64,000 nt of DNA from positions 6,572,001 through 6,636,000 of the forward strand of contig NZ_CP134696.1 of the NCBI RefSeq assembly GCF_031851795.1, given 5' to 3'. This DNA is from Pontibacter sp. G13 (GTDB lineage: Bacteria; Bacteroidota; Bacteroidia; J057). Shown piece after piece: positions 18,777 through 27,144 of this stretch. The notes below the pieces were generated by a model. The model did not search any database. It was not told the origin of the DNA and worked only from the letters and a program-made list of their open reading frames with translations. Position 1 is the stretch's first letter. Every line of letters starts with the position of its first letter. A program made the translations under genes and the position numbers.

Positions 18777-19175
18777 ATACAGCTAGTCGAGGATCACGGC
18801 ATTTTTTGAAACTACCCTTCTAAACTGATTTGTGGATGGGATGTTGGAATCTGTTAATTCCTGCCTAGTGGAGGGTTGATTCAAACAGTGGAAGGCCGAA
18901 GATAAAATAGTTCGCGTCCATGCAATAAAAATCCTTATTTTCAGTTGTTTACGAGCTTTAGCGTAATTCAAAATATCACACTATCCATTCAGATTGGGAT
19001 TTGGATCATTCATAGGGGAATTCATACCAATGGGCCTTGAGGTAATTATTTGCCCAATATAAATATTGAATATTGTACAAGTTGTTATTCGCCTTTCGCG
19101 GACCAAGCAGCTTTGCTCCCTGCTATTGAGATCCAACTCGCCTTAAAACAGTCTCGTTCTTAATACCCCCTAGCT
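18777..19175. other. Intergenic gap, nothing identified
   Basis: About 400 AT-rich bases between divergent genes. It holds only a 62-codon frame without recognisable features. It must contain the promoters for the genes at 18776 (-) and 19176 (+), but no good TTTG/TAnnTTTG pair was found. Confidence 0.5.
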
Positions 19176-20750
19176 ATGAATCTTCGAATGCTGGAGTTCA
19201 AGGCCGCGTTTTGGGTCTTGGCTTTGCTATTCTTGGCGCTTCCCTCCTTTGCTCAACTCTCGCCTATTCCGGGAGCTTGTGGAATCGTCGGGCCCAATCA
19301 AATCGTCAATCCTGAATTCAATCTCGGGAATACCAATATCTCGAGTGATTACCAGTTCAATGCTGGTTATGTCTGTGCTTTTGGACAATACACCGTGTCC
19401 AGTAGTGTCGTCTTCGATCCGGGAGTAGTCTGTTACTCCTTCCCCGGATTCAACCTCCAATCCATTTGGGCCGTTTCTGATCGCGAAACTCCCGGAACAG
19501 GGAATTTCATGATCATCGACCCTGCGGTTGCCAATGGTACAACAGACGACTACTGGGCGCAATCTATCCCAGTTTGTCCCAATACCGATTACGTCTTCTC
19601 CATGTATGCCAAAAACCTCTATTTCTTGGAGGCTCCCAATTACTCCGGAGTCAATCCTGAATTCGAACTAGAGATCAATGGAGGACCAATCACCGGATAT
19701 TATGTCGATGGCGTCTTGTCTGGACTGTATGACCTAGACAGAGATCCTCAAGCCGACTCTATGCAATGGGTCCAGATTTCTGGCACATGGAATAGTGGAA
19801 CAGATTCCGTAGCCAATTTGGCTATCCGAAATATCGTGACCGATTCCTTAGGGAATGACCTCGCGATCGATGGAATCTATTTCGGACTGTGTGGCGAAAC
19901 AGTTGCCATGAATGTAAGTGGTGCCGTGGAACAATGTGGCGAGACGGGATTCAACGTATTCTCGCTTTCCCCCACCTTAGAAACCGTAAACTCCAATTGG
20001 AAATATTTTGAATGGTACAAGGAAGATTCTCTGCTTCAGGCAAGTGCGTCCCCTGATACCCTCACCGTATTTCCAGTCAATGACGGAAGCCACTTAGGAA
20101 ACTATTCCTTGCGAGTTTATCGCGATTCATTGGGTGCAGGATGTGATTTCTCTAGTTCTACCCTGAATGTATATGAGGATTGCAGCCGAGTCTTTCCGGT
20201 ATCTTGGCTTGATTTTCAGGCAATGGCAATTGGCAGTAGTGTCTGGTTGGGCTGGTCTACAGGAATGGAGGCCCACAATCAAGGCTTTGATGTCCAGATG
20301 GCCAGAGATGGCGGTAAATTCTTCTCTATGGGGTTTGTCCCAAGTCAGGGGGATGCTCAGCATGTTCAGGCGTATGAGTTCCAGACTGGAGACTTGCCTT
20401 CTGGAGTATACCAATTTCGCCTCAGACAGGTTGATCTGGACGGTTCTGCTTCTTTCAGTGTGTTGCAAGAGGTGATTATCCAGATGGAATCGGAGTACAG
20501 CCTCCTTCTTTCGCCCAACCCTGCAGATGTGGAAACGATGCTTTATTTGGAGGTTGCCGAGGCTCAAACCCTCAGTTTGGAACTTATTGGCGTAGACGGA
20601 CGACGTGTAAAGTCGCTCGGAACCCATGATTTTCAGTCTGGTTCTCAGCATCAGATCAGAATTCCGACCCAAGATCTCGCTTCAGGAAATTATCTGCTTT
20701 CCATTCAAGGAGATAATTTTGCAGCTTCGACTTGGTTGAAAAAGCAATAG
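19176..20750 (+). CDS. Secreted T9SS type A sorting domain protein
   Basis: A 524-residue protein with a signal peptide (about 1-27, ending FAQ). The N-terminal half (about 30-245) resembles carbohydrate-binding-like lectin folds seen in Bacteroidota secreted proteins (NGTTDDYWAQSIPVCPNTDYVFSMYAKN). An Ig-like segment follows (about 248-340), then a fibronectin-like stretch (VSWLDFQAMAIGSSVWLGWSTGMEAHNQGF) common just before sorting tails. The last 80 residues are the type A C-terminal domain: LSPNPADVETMLYL, GVDGRRV, SGNYLLSIQ. It is predicted to be secreted by the type IX system and anchored at the surface. Substrate unknown. Confidence 0.85.
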   Translation: MNLRMLEFKAAFWVLALLFLALPSFAQLSPIPGACGIVGPNQIVNPEFNLGNTNISSDYQFNAGYVCAFGQYTVSSSVVFDPGVVCYSFPGFNLQSIWAVSDRETPGTGNFMIIDPAVANGTTDDYWAQSIPVCPNTDYVFSMYAKNLYFLEAPNYSGVNPEFELEINGGPITGYYVDGVLSGLYDLDRDPQADSMQWVQISGTWNSGTDSVANLAIRNIVTDSLGNDLAIDGIYFGLCGETVAMNVSGAVEQCGETGFNVFSLSPTLETVNSNWKYFEWYKEDSLLQASASPDTLTVFPVNDGSHLGNYSLRVYRDSLGAGCDFSSSTLNVYEDCSRVFPVSWLDFQAMAIGSSVWLGWSTGMEAHNQGFDVQMARDGGKFFSMGFVPSQGDAQHVQAYEFQTGDLPSGVYQFRLRQVDLDGSASFSVLQEVIIQMESEYSLLLSPNPADVETMLYLEVAEAQTLSLELIGVDGRRVKSLGTHDFQSGSQHQIRIPTQDLASGNYLLSIQGDNFAASTWLKKQ

Positions 20751-20769
20751 ATCGCCAAAAATACTTGGT

Positions 20770-20806
20770 CAATAGGGCGGATTCCAGCAAGGAGTCCGCC
20801 CTATTG
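20770..20806. terminator. Long hairpin after T9SS gene
   Basis: A perfect 12-bp stem (CAATAGGGCGGA, 20770-20781, with its complement at 20795-20806) starts 20 bases after the stop. No T tract follows, so it may be a weak terminator or an mRNA-stabilising hairpin. Confidence 0.55.
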
Positions 20807-21333
20807 GTATACATACTGTGTAAGATTTTCTGAGTGTCCAGAATAGTGACCGATTCCCTTGCCGATTTCATTTTATGGCATTACATGGTTTGCTATGCTC
20901 GTTTGTGCCAATTGTCAGGATGCTGAGGTTTCGCTTGAAAACCGCGAAGGAATTTAGGCCTTGCAGCTTTCCGGTATGTCGTGCTTGTACATTTTGGGTC
21001 AAATAGGCTATATAGGCCAATTTGTCGGGAGAGGTGTTCTGACAAAAAATAAGCGATTGGTGTCAATACTTGTGGTATTTATTCATATATTTTATATATG
21101 GAAATATTTTTCTGACGAAATTCACCCATCTAAAGTGCTCAATTCTATACAAGGGGACTTTCTTGAAGGTTCAGCACTTTGAATTGAAAATCGCCATTTA
21201 TAAATTATGATTATTAACAAACTCCCTCAAGGAGTTCGAGACTTGAAGTTTATCGAGAGATATTTATTTGTCTCAGTTCGAAATATATGATCGATAAAAC
21301 GAAATGATTTTGTGTTGAGGTTTTGGTAAGGAG
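20807..21333. other. Gene-poor AT-rich stretch
   Basis: No convincing gene is seen. A 73-codon TTG-started frame (20961-21182) lacks support. An 8-bp inverted repeat (AAAGTGCT 21132-21139 with AGCACTTT 21173-21180) and further small hairpins occur. The stretch ends in a strong terminator at 21334, so something upstream is probably transcribed. Confidence 0.5.
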
Positions 21334-21359
21334 GCTGGCCCATTCGGGTCAGCTTTTTT
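21220..21359 (+). ncRNA. Candidate structured small RNA
   Basis: This segment has hairpin AACTCC-loop-GGAGTT (21220-21236), a 5-bp GAGAC/GTCTC stem (21238-21274) and a strong terminator hairpin (21334-21353) with six Ts, but no protein gene upstream for the terminator to serve. The 5' boundary is a guess, and no known RNA family is recognised. Confidence 0.3.
21334..21359 (+). terminator. Orphan intrinsic terminator
   Basis: Stem GCTGGCCC (21334-21341) pairs with GGGTCAGC (21346-21353) around an ATTC loop, followed by TTTTTT. It does not lie directly behind any convincing coding gene. Confidence 0.85.
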
Positions 21360-21520
21360 GTGTATGGCTGCGATTGTTCCGCTTCGAATCAGTAGTGTTT
21401 CATTTTGGAACAAATACTGGATGGCTGAAATGGTTTTTGTGGTCATAAGTGCATGTATTTCAGTTACTTGTCTGTTTGGAATACTCTTTGAGCAACTTTC
21501 CCCATTAATCCTTTCGCGCT

Positions 21521-21766
21521 ATGCATGTACATTTTTCCTTGTTCCTTCTTATGGGTATGCTGACGTTTCCGCCTTCAGTCAAGGCCGATACAATGGATCA
21601 AGAAGTGCCCAAAGAACAAGTTCCATCTACCCCCGAGACTTCCCCAGCGGATTCCTCGGATTCTCCACTCATCGTGCTAGTGAAGGAGTTTTTGGATATG
21701 ATTTATCCTTCCCCAAAAGATTTGCCGAAAAATGATCATCCTCGCAAGTCCTCAGGGAATTTGTAG
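21521..21766 (+). CDS. Possible small secreted protein
   Basis: An 81-residue frame starting with ATG. Residues 1-22 look like a signal peptide (HFSLFLLMGMLTFPPSVKA). The mature part is short, acidic and proline-rich (PKEQVPSTPETSPADSSDSP), then LIVLVKEFLDMIYPS. No family is recognised. A different frame (21358-21735) overlaps it but starts inside the terminator T tract and reads less like protein. A bidirectional terminator follows at 21884. It could be a real exported peptide or chance. Confidence 0.4.
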   Translation: MHVHFSLFLLMGMLTFPPSVKADTMDQEVPKEQVPSTPETSPADSSDSPLIVLVKEFLDMIYPSPKDLPKNDHPRKSSGNL

Positions 21767-21883
21767 ATATGGGCGATTGCCACGTGATGTGGCCGTTTTT
21801 ACTTTTGAAGGAAAAAGGCCCAAATGGAATGCTGAAACTGAACACCTGTAACTGGAAAAGAAATCCCTTACAGCTTTAAAGCC

Positions 21884-21916
21884 AAAAAGTCCCGCTCAGT
21901 ACAAGCGGGACTTTTT
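21884..21916. terminator. Bidirectional intrinsic terminator
   Basis: Stem AAAAAGTCCCGCT (21884-21896) pairs perfectly with AGCGGGACTTTTT (21904-21916). The A and T runs on both sides let it act on both strands: for the small + frame and for the SDR gene on -. Confidence 0.85.
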
Positions 21917-21936
21917 GTTTGGGTGCATTGAATGCA

Positions 21937-22776
21937 CTATTTCTTCACGTAATTGGGCTTGCCGGTAGAGTTTTGGCGGATCTGATCGATATTTCGGGTG
22001 TAGATAAACCGAATCAATCCCGGGAAAAATCTTGTGATAATCCGCAATGCTTTTCCGGCAGGAGAAAGCACCACCTTGCGACGACGTGACCGGATCAGGT
22101 TGTAGATGATCTCGGCGACCTGTGCTGGTGTTTGCTTTTTGATTCCCTTCCGTTGGTCGAGGTAGATCAATTTCCCATCGGCGTCCATGATGATCTTGTT
22201 GGGATCATTCTCGGTGAATCCCACATAAGCGATTCCCACATGGACCTTGTCTGATTTGACCTCCAGTCGAAAAGACTCGGAAAATGCTTTCAAGGCCAGT
22301 TTGGAAGCACAATAGATGGAATTGAATGGAAGTCCGTAAAATGACGCAATGGACGAAATGAAGATGACACTTCCTTGGGTTTCCTTGAGGTGTGGAAGGG
22401 CCGCCTTCGACGGGAAAATCGATCCCATGATGTTGACATCCGCCACTTTTTGAAAAACCTCTGGAGTCATGGATTCTACTCCACCTCGAGTTGCAACCCC
22501 GGCATTATTTACAAGGATATCCAATCGGCCGAATTGACGAATCGTTTCGGCCACCATGTGCTCATTGTCGGTCCAGCTTGAAACATCCCCGGGCACAGCC
22601 AAGACTTCTAGCCCCTCTGCAGCAAGTTCTGCACGGGTATTCTCAAGTTTCTCGGGATTCCGAGCATTGAGGACGACTTTGGCTCCCCGCATTCCCAAAT
22701 CGCGAGCGATGGCTTTTCCGATCCCCATACTGGAACCAGTGACAATCGCGACTTTTCCTGTCAGTGATGGTTTCAT
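21937..22776 (-). CDS. Short-chain dehydrogenase/reductase (SDR)
   Basis: A 279-residue classical SDR. The nucleotide-binding motif is TGSSMGIG (13-20), NNAG is at 90-93, and the catalytic Ser (141/142), Tyr155 and Lys159 (YCASK) are all present. NADPH preference is suggested by the basic ARN after the second strand. The C-terminus (about 225-279) has a basic RSRRRK segment and a hydrophobic helix, as in SDRs that act on membrane lipids or sterol-like substrates. It lies 15 bases downstream of the epimerase-like gene on the same strand, so they form an operon. Substrate unknown. Confidence 0.88.
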   Translation of the reverse strand: MKPSLTGKVAIVTGSSMGIGKAIARDLGMRGAKVVLNARNPEKLENTRAELAAEGLEVLAVPGDVSSWTDNEHMVAETIRQFGRLDILVNNAGVATRGGVESMTPEVFQKVADVNIMGSIFPSKAALPHLKETQGSVIFISSIASFYGLPFNSIYCASKLALKAFSESFRLEVKSDKVHVGIAYVGFTENDPNKIIMDADGKLIYLDQRKGIKKQTPAQVAEIIYNLIRSRRRKVVLSPAGKALRIITRFFPGLIRFIYTRNIDQIRQNSTGKPNYVKK

Positions 22777-22791
22777 ATCAGCTCGGGGGAA

Positions 22792-23781
22792 TTAGTCGAG
22801 GTATCCGTTAGCTTTAAACCAATCGAAGGCTTCTTGAATGGCATCTTCGATCGGGGTTTGAGGAAGTGCTAGCTCCTTGACAGCCTTGGCTGGCGAGAAG
22901 TAGTGGCCATCACAAGCGACCTTGGCCATATTGATGGTCATTCTAGGCGCCTTGTTGGTGATGTTCCCATAAATGGTTCCCAGCATACCGAAAGTTTTGA
23001 CTGCGAAGTTGGGAAGAGACATGGTTGGAGCAGGTTTCCCAACGATCTTGGCAATCAGCTGGATCGCCTCCTTGTAGGAAAGGTTCTGATGTCCGAGGAT
23101 ATAGCATTGGCCGACTCTACCCATGGTCAGGGCATTGCTGATCCCAACTGCTACGTCCTTGACATACACCCAGTTTTTTCCACCGTTGGTCACACCCGGC
23201 ATGAGCTGCTTATAGGTGGCGACAATCATTGCTCCCGAACTTGGCTTGCTGTCGTAGGGACCGATCATGAAGGTCGGATTTACGATCACGGCCGGTAGGC
23301 CTTGTTCTTCCACCATTTTGAGGACGATCTTTTGTCCCGCGGATTTGGTGTCGATATTGTCCAGCTTGTACTGGGCAGATTTCCATGGAGAATCCTCGTT
23401 GCCAGGAGCTTCTTTGGTACCAAACCCAAAGGAAGATGCCGAACCGACATGCACGAGGCGCTCAACCTTGTTTTCAAGGGCAACTTCGCAGATCGTGCGT
23501 ACCCCGTCTACATTTACGCGTTTGTACAACTCTCCGCGGGAGGGCCATACAGCCGTAATTGCGGCAACGTGAATGATATAGTCAAAGCCTTTGGTGGCTT
23601 CAAGCAATTGCGCCTTGTCGAGCAAATCGCCTTCTACGCGCTCAATAGGCAGGCCATCCAAGGTATTGACTACACGTCCAGGCTGGACCAAGACTGTTAC
23701 CTGATATTCTCGGCTGATGAGTTCACGGACCAAGTTGCTACCCAGTAGGCCGTCTCCTCCGGTCACAAACACTCGTTTCAT
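22792..23781 (-). CDS. NAD-dependent epimerase/dehydratase family protein (DFR-like)
   Basis: A 329-residue extended SDR starting at ATG 23781, chosen because the Rossmann motif GGDGLLG (8-14) begins there; an upstream ATG at 23904 would add 41 unrelated residues. It resembles dihydroflavonol-4-reductase or sugar-epimerase-like enzymes (DYIIHVAAITAVWP, VHVGSASSFG). The catalytic serine region is present (S114), but the YxxxK tyrosine is missing: the segment reads NIDTK, with Asn142 in place of Tyr and Lys146 kept. Activity may be altered or use another residue, for example Tyr138. It is the first gene of a two-gene operon with the classical SDR. Confidence 0.85.
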   Translation of the reverse strand: MKRVFVTGGDGLLGSNLVRELISREYQVTVLVQPGRVVNTLDGLPIERVEGDLLDKAQLLEATKGFDYIIHVAAITAVWPSRGELYKRVNVDGVRTICEVALENKVERLVHVGSASSFGFGTKEAPGNEDSPWKSAQYKLDNIDTKSAGQKIVLKMVEEQGLPAVIVNPTFMIGPYDSKPSSGAMIVATYKQLMPGVTNGGKNWVYVKDVAVGISNALTMGRVGQCYILGHQNLSYKEAIQLIAKIVGKPAPTMSLPNFAVKTFGMLGTIYGNITNKAPRMTINMAKVACDGHYFSPAKAVKELALPQTPIEDAIQEAFDWFKANGYLD

Positions 23782-23892
23782 AGATGCTTGGGGTTTTGTG
23801 AAAGCTAGGTTTTCAGTCGGCGAAGTTAGGGAAAAATGGCCATAGTCATTGGCAACAAATGGGGAATCATAGGTGAATAAGCGCTTCTGATT

Positions 23893-23900
23893 CAAATGTA
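23893..23900 (-). promoter_or_regulatory. Candidate -7 element for SDR operon
   Basis: On the minus strand this reads TACATTTG, an exact TAnnTTTG match about 110 bases before the ATG at 23781. No -33 TTTG is found at the right spacing. Confidence 0.3.
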
Positions 23901-24030
23901 GCAATCCTCAAAACCCTACATGGACATGTCAGAGGGCTTGAAAAGCGGGTTCTGGAAATATGGGAGATTGCAGTAGATTCCAATTATCCAAATACCTCAT
24001 CTGTGTAATTTCAACAAAAAGCATCATTCC

Positions 24031-25209
24031 ATGAAAATAGTACAGTACCTCCGAGAGGGAGATTCCGAGTGGGATCTATATGCCGGAAATCCAGATACTC
24101 GCCCCCAATTAGTCTTGTATTTTGGCGGTAAAGAAATCTTGCAAGACGCTGCTGCCATTCAGTCCATGCGTGATTTGTTTCCCGATGCGGAATGGGTAGG
24201 AGGTACTACCGCTGGTGAAATCATTGGAACGGAAGTGTTGGATGATTCGATTGTCGCTACCGGAATCGAGTTTCAGGACACGGAAATTCAGGTAGAGTCC
24301 TTGATTATCGAGGTCAGTGGTCAATCCTATTTGGCAGGCGCAAAGCTCGCCCAGGGTTTACAGCGGGAAGATCTTGCGCATGTATTTGTCTTGTCTGATG
24401 GGCATGTGGTGAATGGAAGCAATCTGGTGAAAGGGCTCAAGGAACACTTAGATGACTCCGTAGTGATTACCGGTGGACTCGCTGGGGATGGAGACCGATT
24501 TGAACAGACATTGGTAGGCGTCAATGGTAGCCCCATTCCCGGACAGATTGCCGTGGTAGGGTTCTATGGTGAGAATCTGGAGATTGGACATGGTTCAGTG
24601 GGAGGCTGGGATGCGTTTGGGCCAGAAAGGACCATTACGAGTGCCAAGGATAATGTGCTATATGAACTTGATGGCCAGCCAGCGCTGGAATTGTACAAAA
24701 AGTATCTCGGAGAGGAAGCCCAGAATCTGCCAGCTAGCGCTTTGGAGTTTCCTTTGATGATTCGGCCTATTGATCAAGATGGAATGGGTACTGTTCGGAC
24801 CATTTTGCAGATCAATGAGGAAGATGGTTCGATGGTTTTTGCGGGTGATATGCCTGAAGGACATGCCGCTCAGCTGATGACGGCCAACTTTGAGCGATTG
24901 GTCGACGGAGCTGCTGAAGCTGCCAAGCATGCACGAGAAGGGGTAGGGGCCGACTCGGAAGAAGCAGATCGCCTTGCGCTCATGGTCAGCTGTGTCGGTC
25001 GGAAAATCGTCATGGGGCAGCGGGTCGTGGATGAGGTGGAAGTGGTTTCGGATGTCTTGGGGGAAAATATCCTTCAGGCTGGTTTCTACTCCTATGGCGA
25101 AATCTCTCCGCATGTGGAATCTGGATATTGTGATCTCCACAACCAGACGATGACCATTACCTATCTTTCAGAAAAACAACCATGCACAAACTCCTCTCAA
25201 GGCAGTTAA
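24031..25209 (+). CDS. FIST domain sensory protein
   Basis: A 392-residue soluble protein with a FIST N domain (about 28-225: LVLYFGGKEIL, VGGTTAGEI, DGHVVNGSNLVKGL, TGGLAGDGDRF) and a FIST C domain (about 226-370, ending in GFYSYGEISPH). FIST domains are predicted small-ligand sensors, often for amino acids or related molecules, and usually feed a histidine kinase or cyclase. The next gene overlaps by 28 bases and encodes the PAS partner usually found in a kinase. No signal peptide is seen, so sensing is cytoplasmic. Confidence 0.9.
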   Translation: MKIVQYLREGDSEWDLYAGNPDTRPQLVLYFGGKEILQDAAAIQSMRDLFPDAEWVGGTTAGEIIGTEVLDDSIVATGIEFQDTEIQVESLIIEVSGQSYLAGAKLAQGLQREDLAHVFVLSDGHVVNGSNLVKGLKEHLDDSVVITGGLAGDGDRFEQTLVGVNGSPIPGQIAVVGFYGENLEIGHGSVGGWDAFGPERTITSAKDNVLYELDGQPALELYKKYLGEEAQNLPASALEFPLMIRPIDQDGMGTVRTILQINEEDGSMVFAGDMPEGHAAQLMTANFERLVDGAAEAAKHAREGVGADSEEADRLALMVSCVGRKIVMGQRVVDEVEVVSDVLGENILQAGFYSYGEISPHVESGYCDLHNQTMTITYLSEKQPCTNSSQGS

Positions 25210-25784
25210 AACGCATTCAACGTAAATCAGAAAATCCGGAAGACGTCCTTCAGAAATTGCTGGAGGTCGTCTCCGAAACTTATCTGGAGTCGGACCGAGA
25301 TCGCAGGAAAAAGGATCGGTCCCTTCAGCTCATGTCGGCCGAGTTGCTCGACCTCAACAGGCGTCTCAAAGAAGAAAATGAAGCGAATATCCACGCAATT
25401 TTGGAAGGGTTGGCCGAAGGTGTCATGACTGTGGATGGTCAAGGTTGTGTGAAATCTTTCAATTCCATCGGTCGCCAGATGTTTGGTTTGGAACAGTTCG
25501 AGCAAGGACTCAAGCTCTCTGAGTTTGTCGGGGAATCGGACCGTGAGCGTGTGATGGAGGCATTTCTCTCGCTGAAATCCCAGCCAGATCTCCATCAAAA
25601 TGAAGCCATTCGGATGGTGGCCCTAAAATCCTCTGGAGAGGAATTTCCGCTTTCCGTTTCAGTGAGTCACGCTACAGGCCAGGGGGACAAACAGCTGTAT
25701 GTCTTGCTATTAAAAGGGCCAGGAGGGTGTGGAGAGGAAGGTCAAGTGGCGTCCGATCGTCTATCCCACGGTCACCAAGGATGA
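25182..25784 (+). CDS. PAS-domain protein without a kinase domain (FIST partner)
   Basis: A 200-residue protein. The N-terminal 65 residues (LLSRQLKRI, then SDRDRRKKDRSLQLMSAELLDLNRRLK) match the helical linker that precedes PAS in FIST-linked hybrid kinases. A PAS domain follows (about 68-183: ILEGLAEGVMTVDGQGCVKSFNSIGRQMFG). The protein ends about 20 residues past PAS; HisKA and ATPase domains are absent. The stop region overlaps the opposing regulator gene by 24 bases. The last 20 codons read like non-coding sequence, and a shift to another frame after position 25710 would give a more protein-like tail, so a frameshift or 3' deletion is possible. Confidence 0.7.
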   Translation: MHKLLSRQLKRIQRKSENPEDVLQKLLEVVSETYLESDRDRRKKDRSLQLMSAELLDLNRRLKEENEANIHAILEGLAEGVMTVDGQGCVKSFNSIGRQMFGLEQFEQGLKLSEFVGESDRERVMEAFLSLKSQPDLHQNEAIRMVALKSSGEEFPLSVSVSHATGQGDKQLYVLLLKGPGGCGEEGQVASDRLSHGHQG

Positions 25785-26414
25785 ATTGATCGCATAGAGG
25801 ATCACTTCGGCAGCAGTGGTTACACCCAATTTCCGCATGACATTCTTGCGGTGAGTATAAATGGTGTGTACGCTAAGATTCAGCTTTTCAGCGATGCTCT
25901 GGGTGGAAATCCCTTCTGCCATCAATGCCACAATCTCCGTCTCTCGTTCTGTCAATCGGGTAGGGGCACATGCATCTCCCCCGCGCTGCGATTGGGTTTC
26001 ATTCCGCTCAAGAATGATATCAAGAACCTTCCCGCAATAGAACTTCTCGTTTCTGGACAAAGCATTGATCGCTCCAATGATCTCCGTTTGATCACATTGC
26101 TTGAGCAAAAATCCTTTTACTCCGTATTCGAGCACTTGGAAGACTTCCTGTTTTTCGGGATTGGCGGTGATGACCAGTAGATTGGCTTCAGGATGGACTT
26201 CACGCACGTATTTCACGTCTTCGTGGGTGAATTTGCCGGGAGATTGATAGTCGATGACGACAATGTCCGGATCATAGTGCGGCAATTTGGCCTGAAGCTC
26301 ACGCTGATTGGCAGCTTCCCCAATTACCTCAAACGGGTAATCACGGGTTACAGCCTTGATTCCCTCACGGACGAGGAAGGCAGAATCAGCTAAGAAAATG
26401 CGCGCTTGGATCAT
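25761..26414 (-). CDS. NarL/FixJ-type response regulator
   Basis: A 217-residue protein. The receiver domain (1-120) has acidic Asp10 and phospho-acceptor Asp55 in VVIDYQSPG, plus the conserved Lys in GFLLKQCD. A LuxR-type helix-turn-helix (about 148-208: LTERETEIVALMAEGISTQSIAEKLNLSVHTIYTHRKNVMRKLGV) completes it. It converges on the FIST-PAS pair with a 24-base overlap. A cognate kinase is not adjacent; the PAS protein lacks a catalytic domain. TAACATTG at 26439-26446 (-) is a weak -7 candidate. Confidence 0.88.
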   Translation of the reverse strand: MIQARIFLADSAFLVREGIKAVTRDYPFEVIGEAANQRELQAKLPHYDPDIVVIDYQSPGKFTHEDVKYVREVHPEANLLVITANPEKQEVFQVLEYGVKGFLLKQCDQTEIIGAINALSRNEKFYCGKVLDIILERNETQSQRGGDACAPTRLTERETEIVALMAEGISTQSIAEKLNLSVHTIYTHRKNVMRKLGVTTAAEVILYAINSSLVTVG

Positions 26415-26605
26415 GGAAACAGTGTCGATAATTTTTCACAATGTTAGGGGTTATTTAGAATTAATCCAAGTTGGAGTCGTGTTTCAGGATGTAGGATGTA
26501 TTGTAAGGGTAGGAAAAGGTACTGAAAGCGGGAAATGCTTGTCAAGCGGGTAATATTTGAGTAGCTTGTGTAGATCTAATACCTTCCTTGAAATTGATAG
26601 CGTGC

Positions 26606-27061
26606 ATGCAGAACGATTCCGTGGATATTTTTTCTTCCGATACACGATTTATTGAGGTGAGCGGCTCCATTTTTGTCTTCTTGGGAGGATTTTTGCTGGT
26701 TTCCGCGGGTCTTTGCAAGTGGTTTGGATTTTCGGTATGTGCTGAAGAATGGATTCCCATCTTTGGAGGGATTTTTCCTCAACCCGAACTATCGACCTTC
26801 TATATGGCACTGGTCCTGCTGATTTTGGGAATTAGCTCCCGACTATTCAGCCCCTTTGGGTGGAGCACCAGTTTGGTCATGCTTTGGATCGGATTAATGG
26901 TATTCGGAGGAATGGCCATCAATTTCTCCAAATACACCGCCATCAACCCCCATGCAGGCCTAACCGATACCATCGTGCTGGATATCTGCCTTTCTATTAT
27001 GTGCGGCCTGTCTATCATCTATCTGTTGCTGAAGCCAGTCAGGAGCTTGTATTGGCGATAA
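26606..27061 (+). CDS. Hypothetical four-helix membrane protein
   Basis: About 151 residues from ATG 26606 (a TTG at 26588 would add six). Four hydrophobic segments are predicted: VSGSIFVFLGGFLLVSAGL, MALVLLILGISSRL, STSLVMLWIGLMVFGGMAI and TIVLDICLSIMCGLSIIYLLL. The loops are short, with a conserved-looking WFGFSVCAEEWIPIFGG. No family is recognised. It precedes rpe on the same strand with an 83-base gap. Confidence 0.65.
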   Translation: MQNDSVDIFSSDTRFIEVSGSIFVFLGGFLLVSAGLCKWFGFSVCAEEWIPIFGGIFPQPELSTFYMALVLLILGISSRLFSPFGWSTSLVMLWIGLMVFGGMAINFSKYTAINPHAGLTDTIVLDICLSIMCGLSIIYLLLKPVRSLYWR

Positions 27062-27144
27062 TGGCAATTAATAACCCCATTTTCAGATAGGATGCCTACC
27101 TTAGCGGCGCCAGTCATGCGCTGGCCAACAATCTATGGTAGGAA

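Noticed and set aside
18783-18971. 62-codon frame on - in the gap after the membrane protein
   Set aside because: No domain, no signal peptide, poor start context; typical chance frame in AT-rich DNA.
20961-21182. 73-codon frame starting at TTG
   Set aside because: Hydrophobic and AT-driven composition without supporting start or similarity.
21358-21735. 125-codon frame overlapping the small secreted candidate
   Set aside because: It begins inside the T tract of a terminator and its second half is low-quality; the 21521 frame is a better candidate.
23782-23904. Upstream extension of the epimerase gene to ATG 23904
   Set aside because: The added 41 residues precede the Rossmann motif, match no family and cover a likely promoter element.
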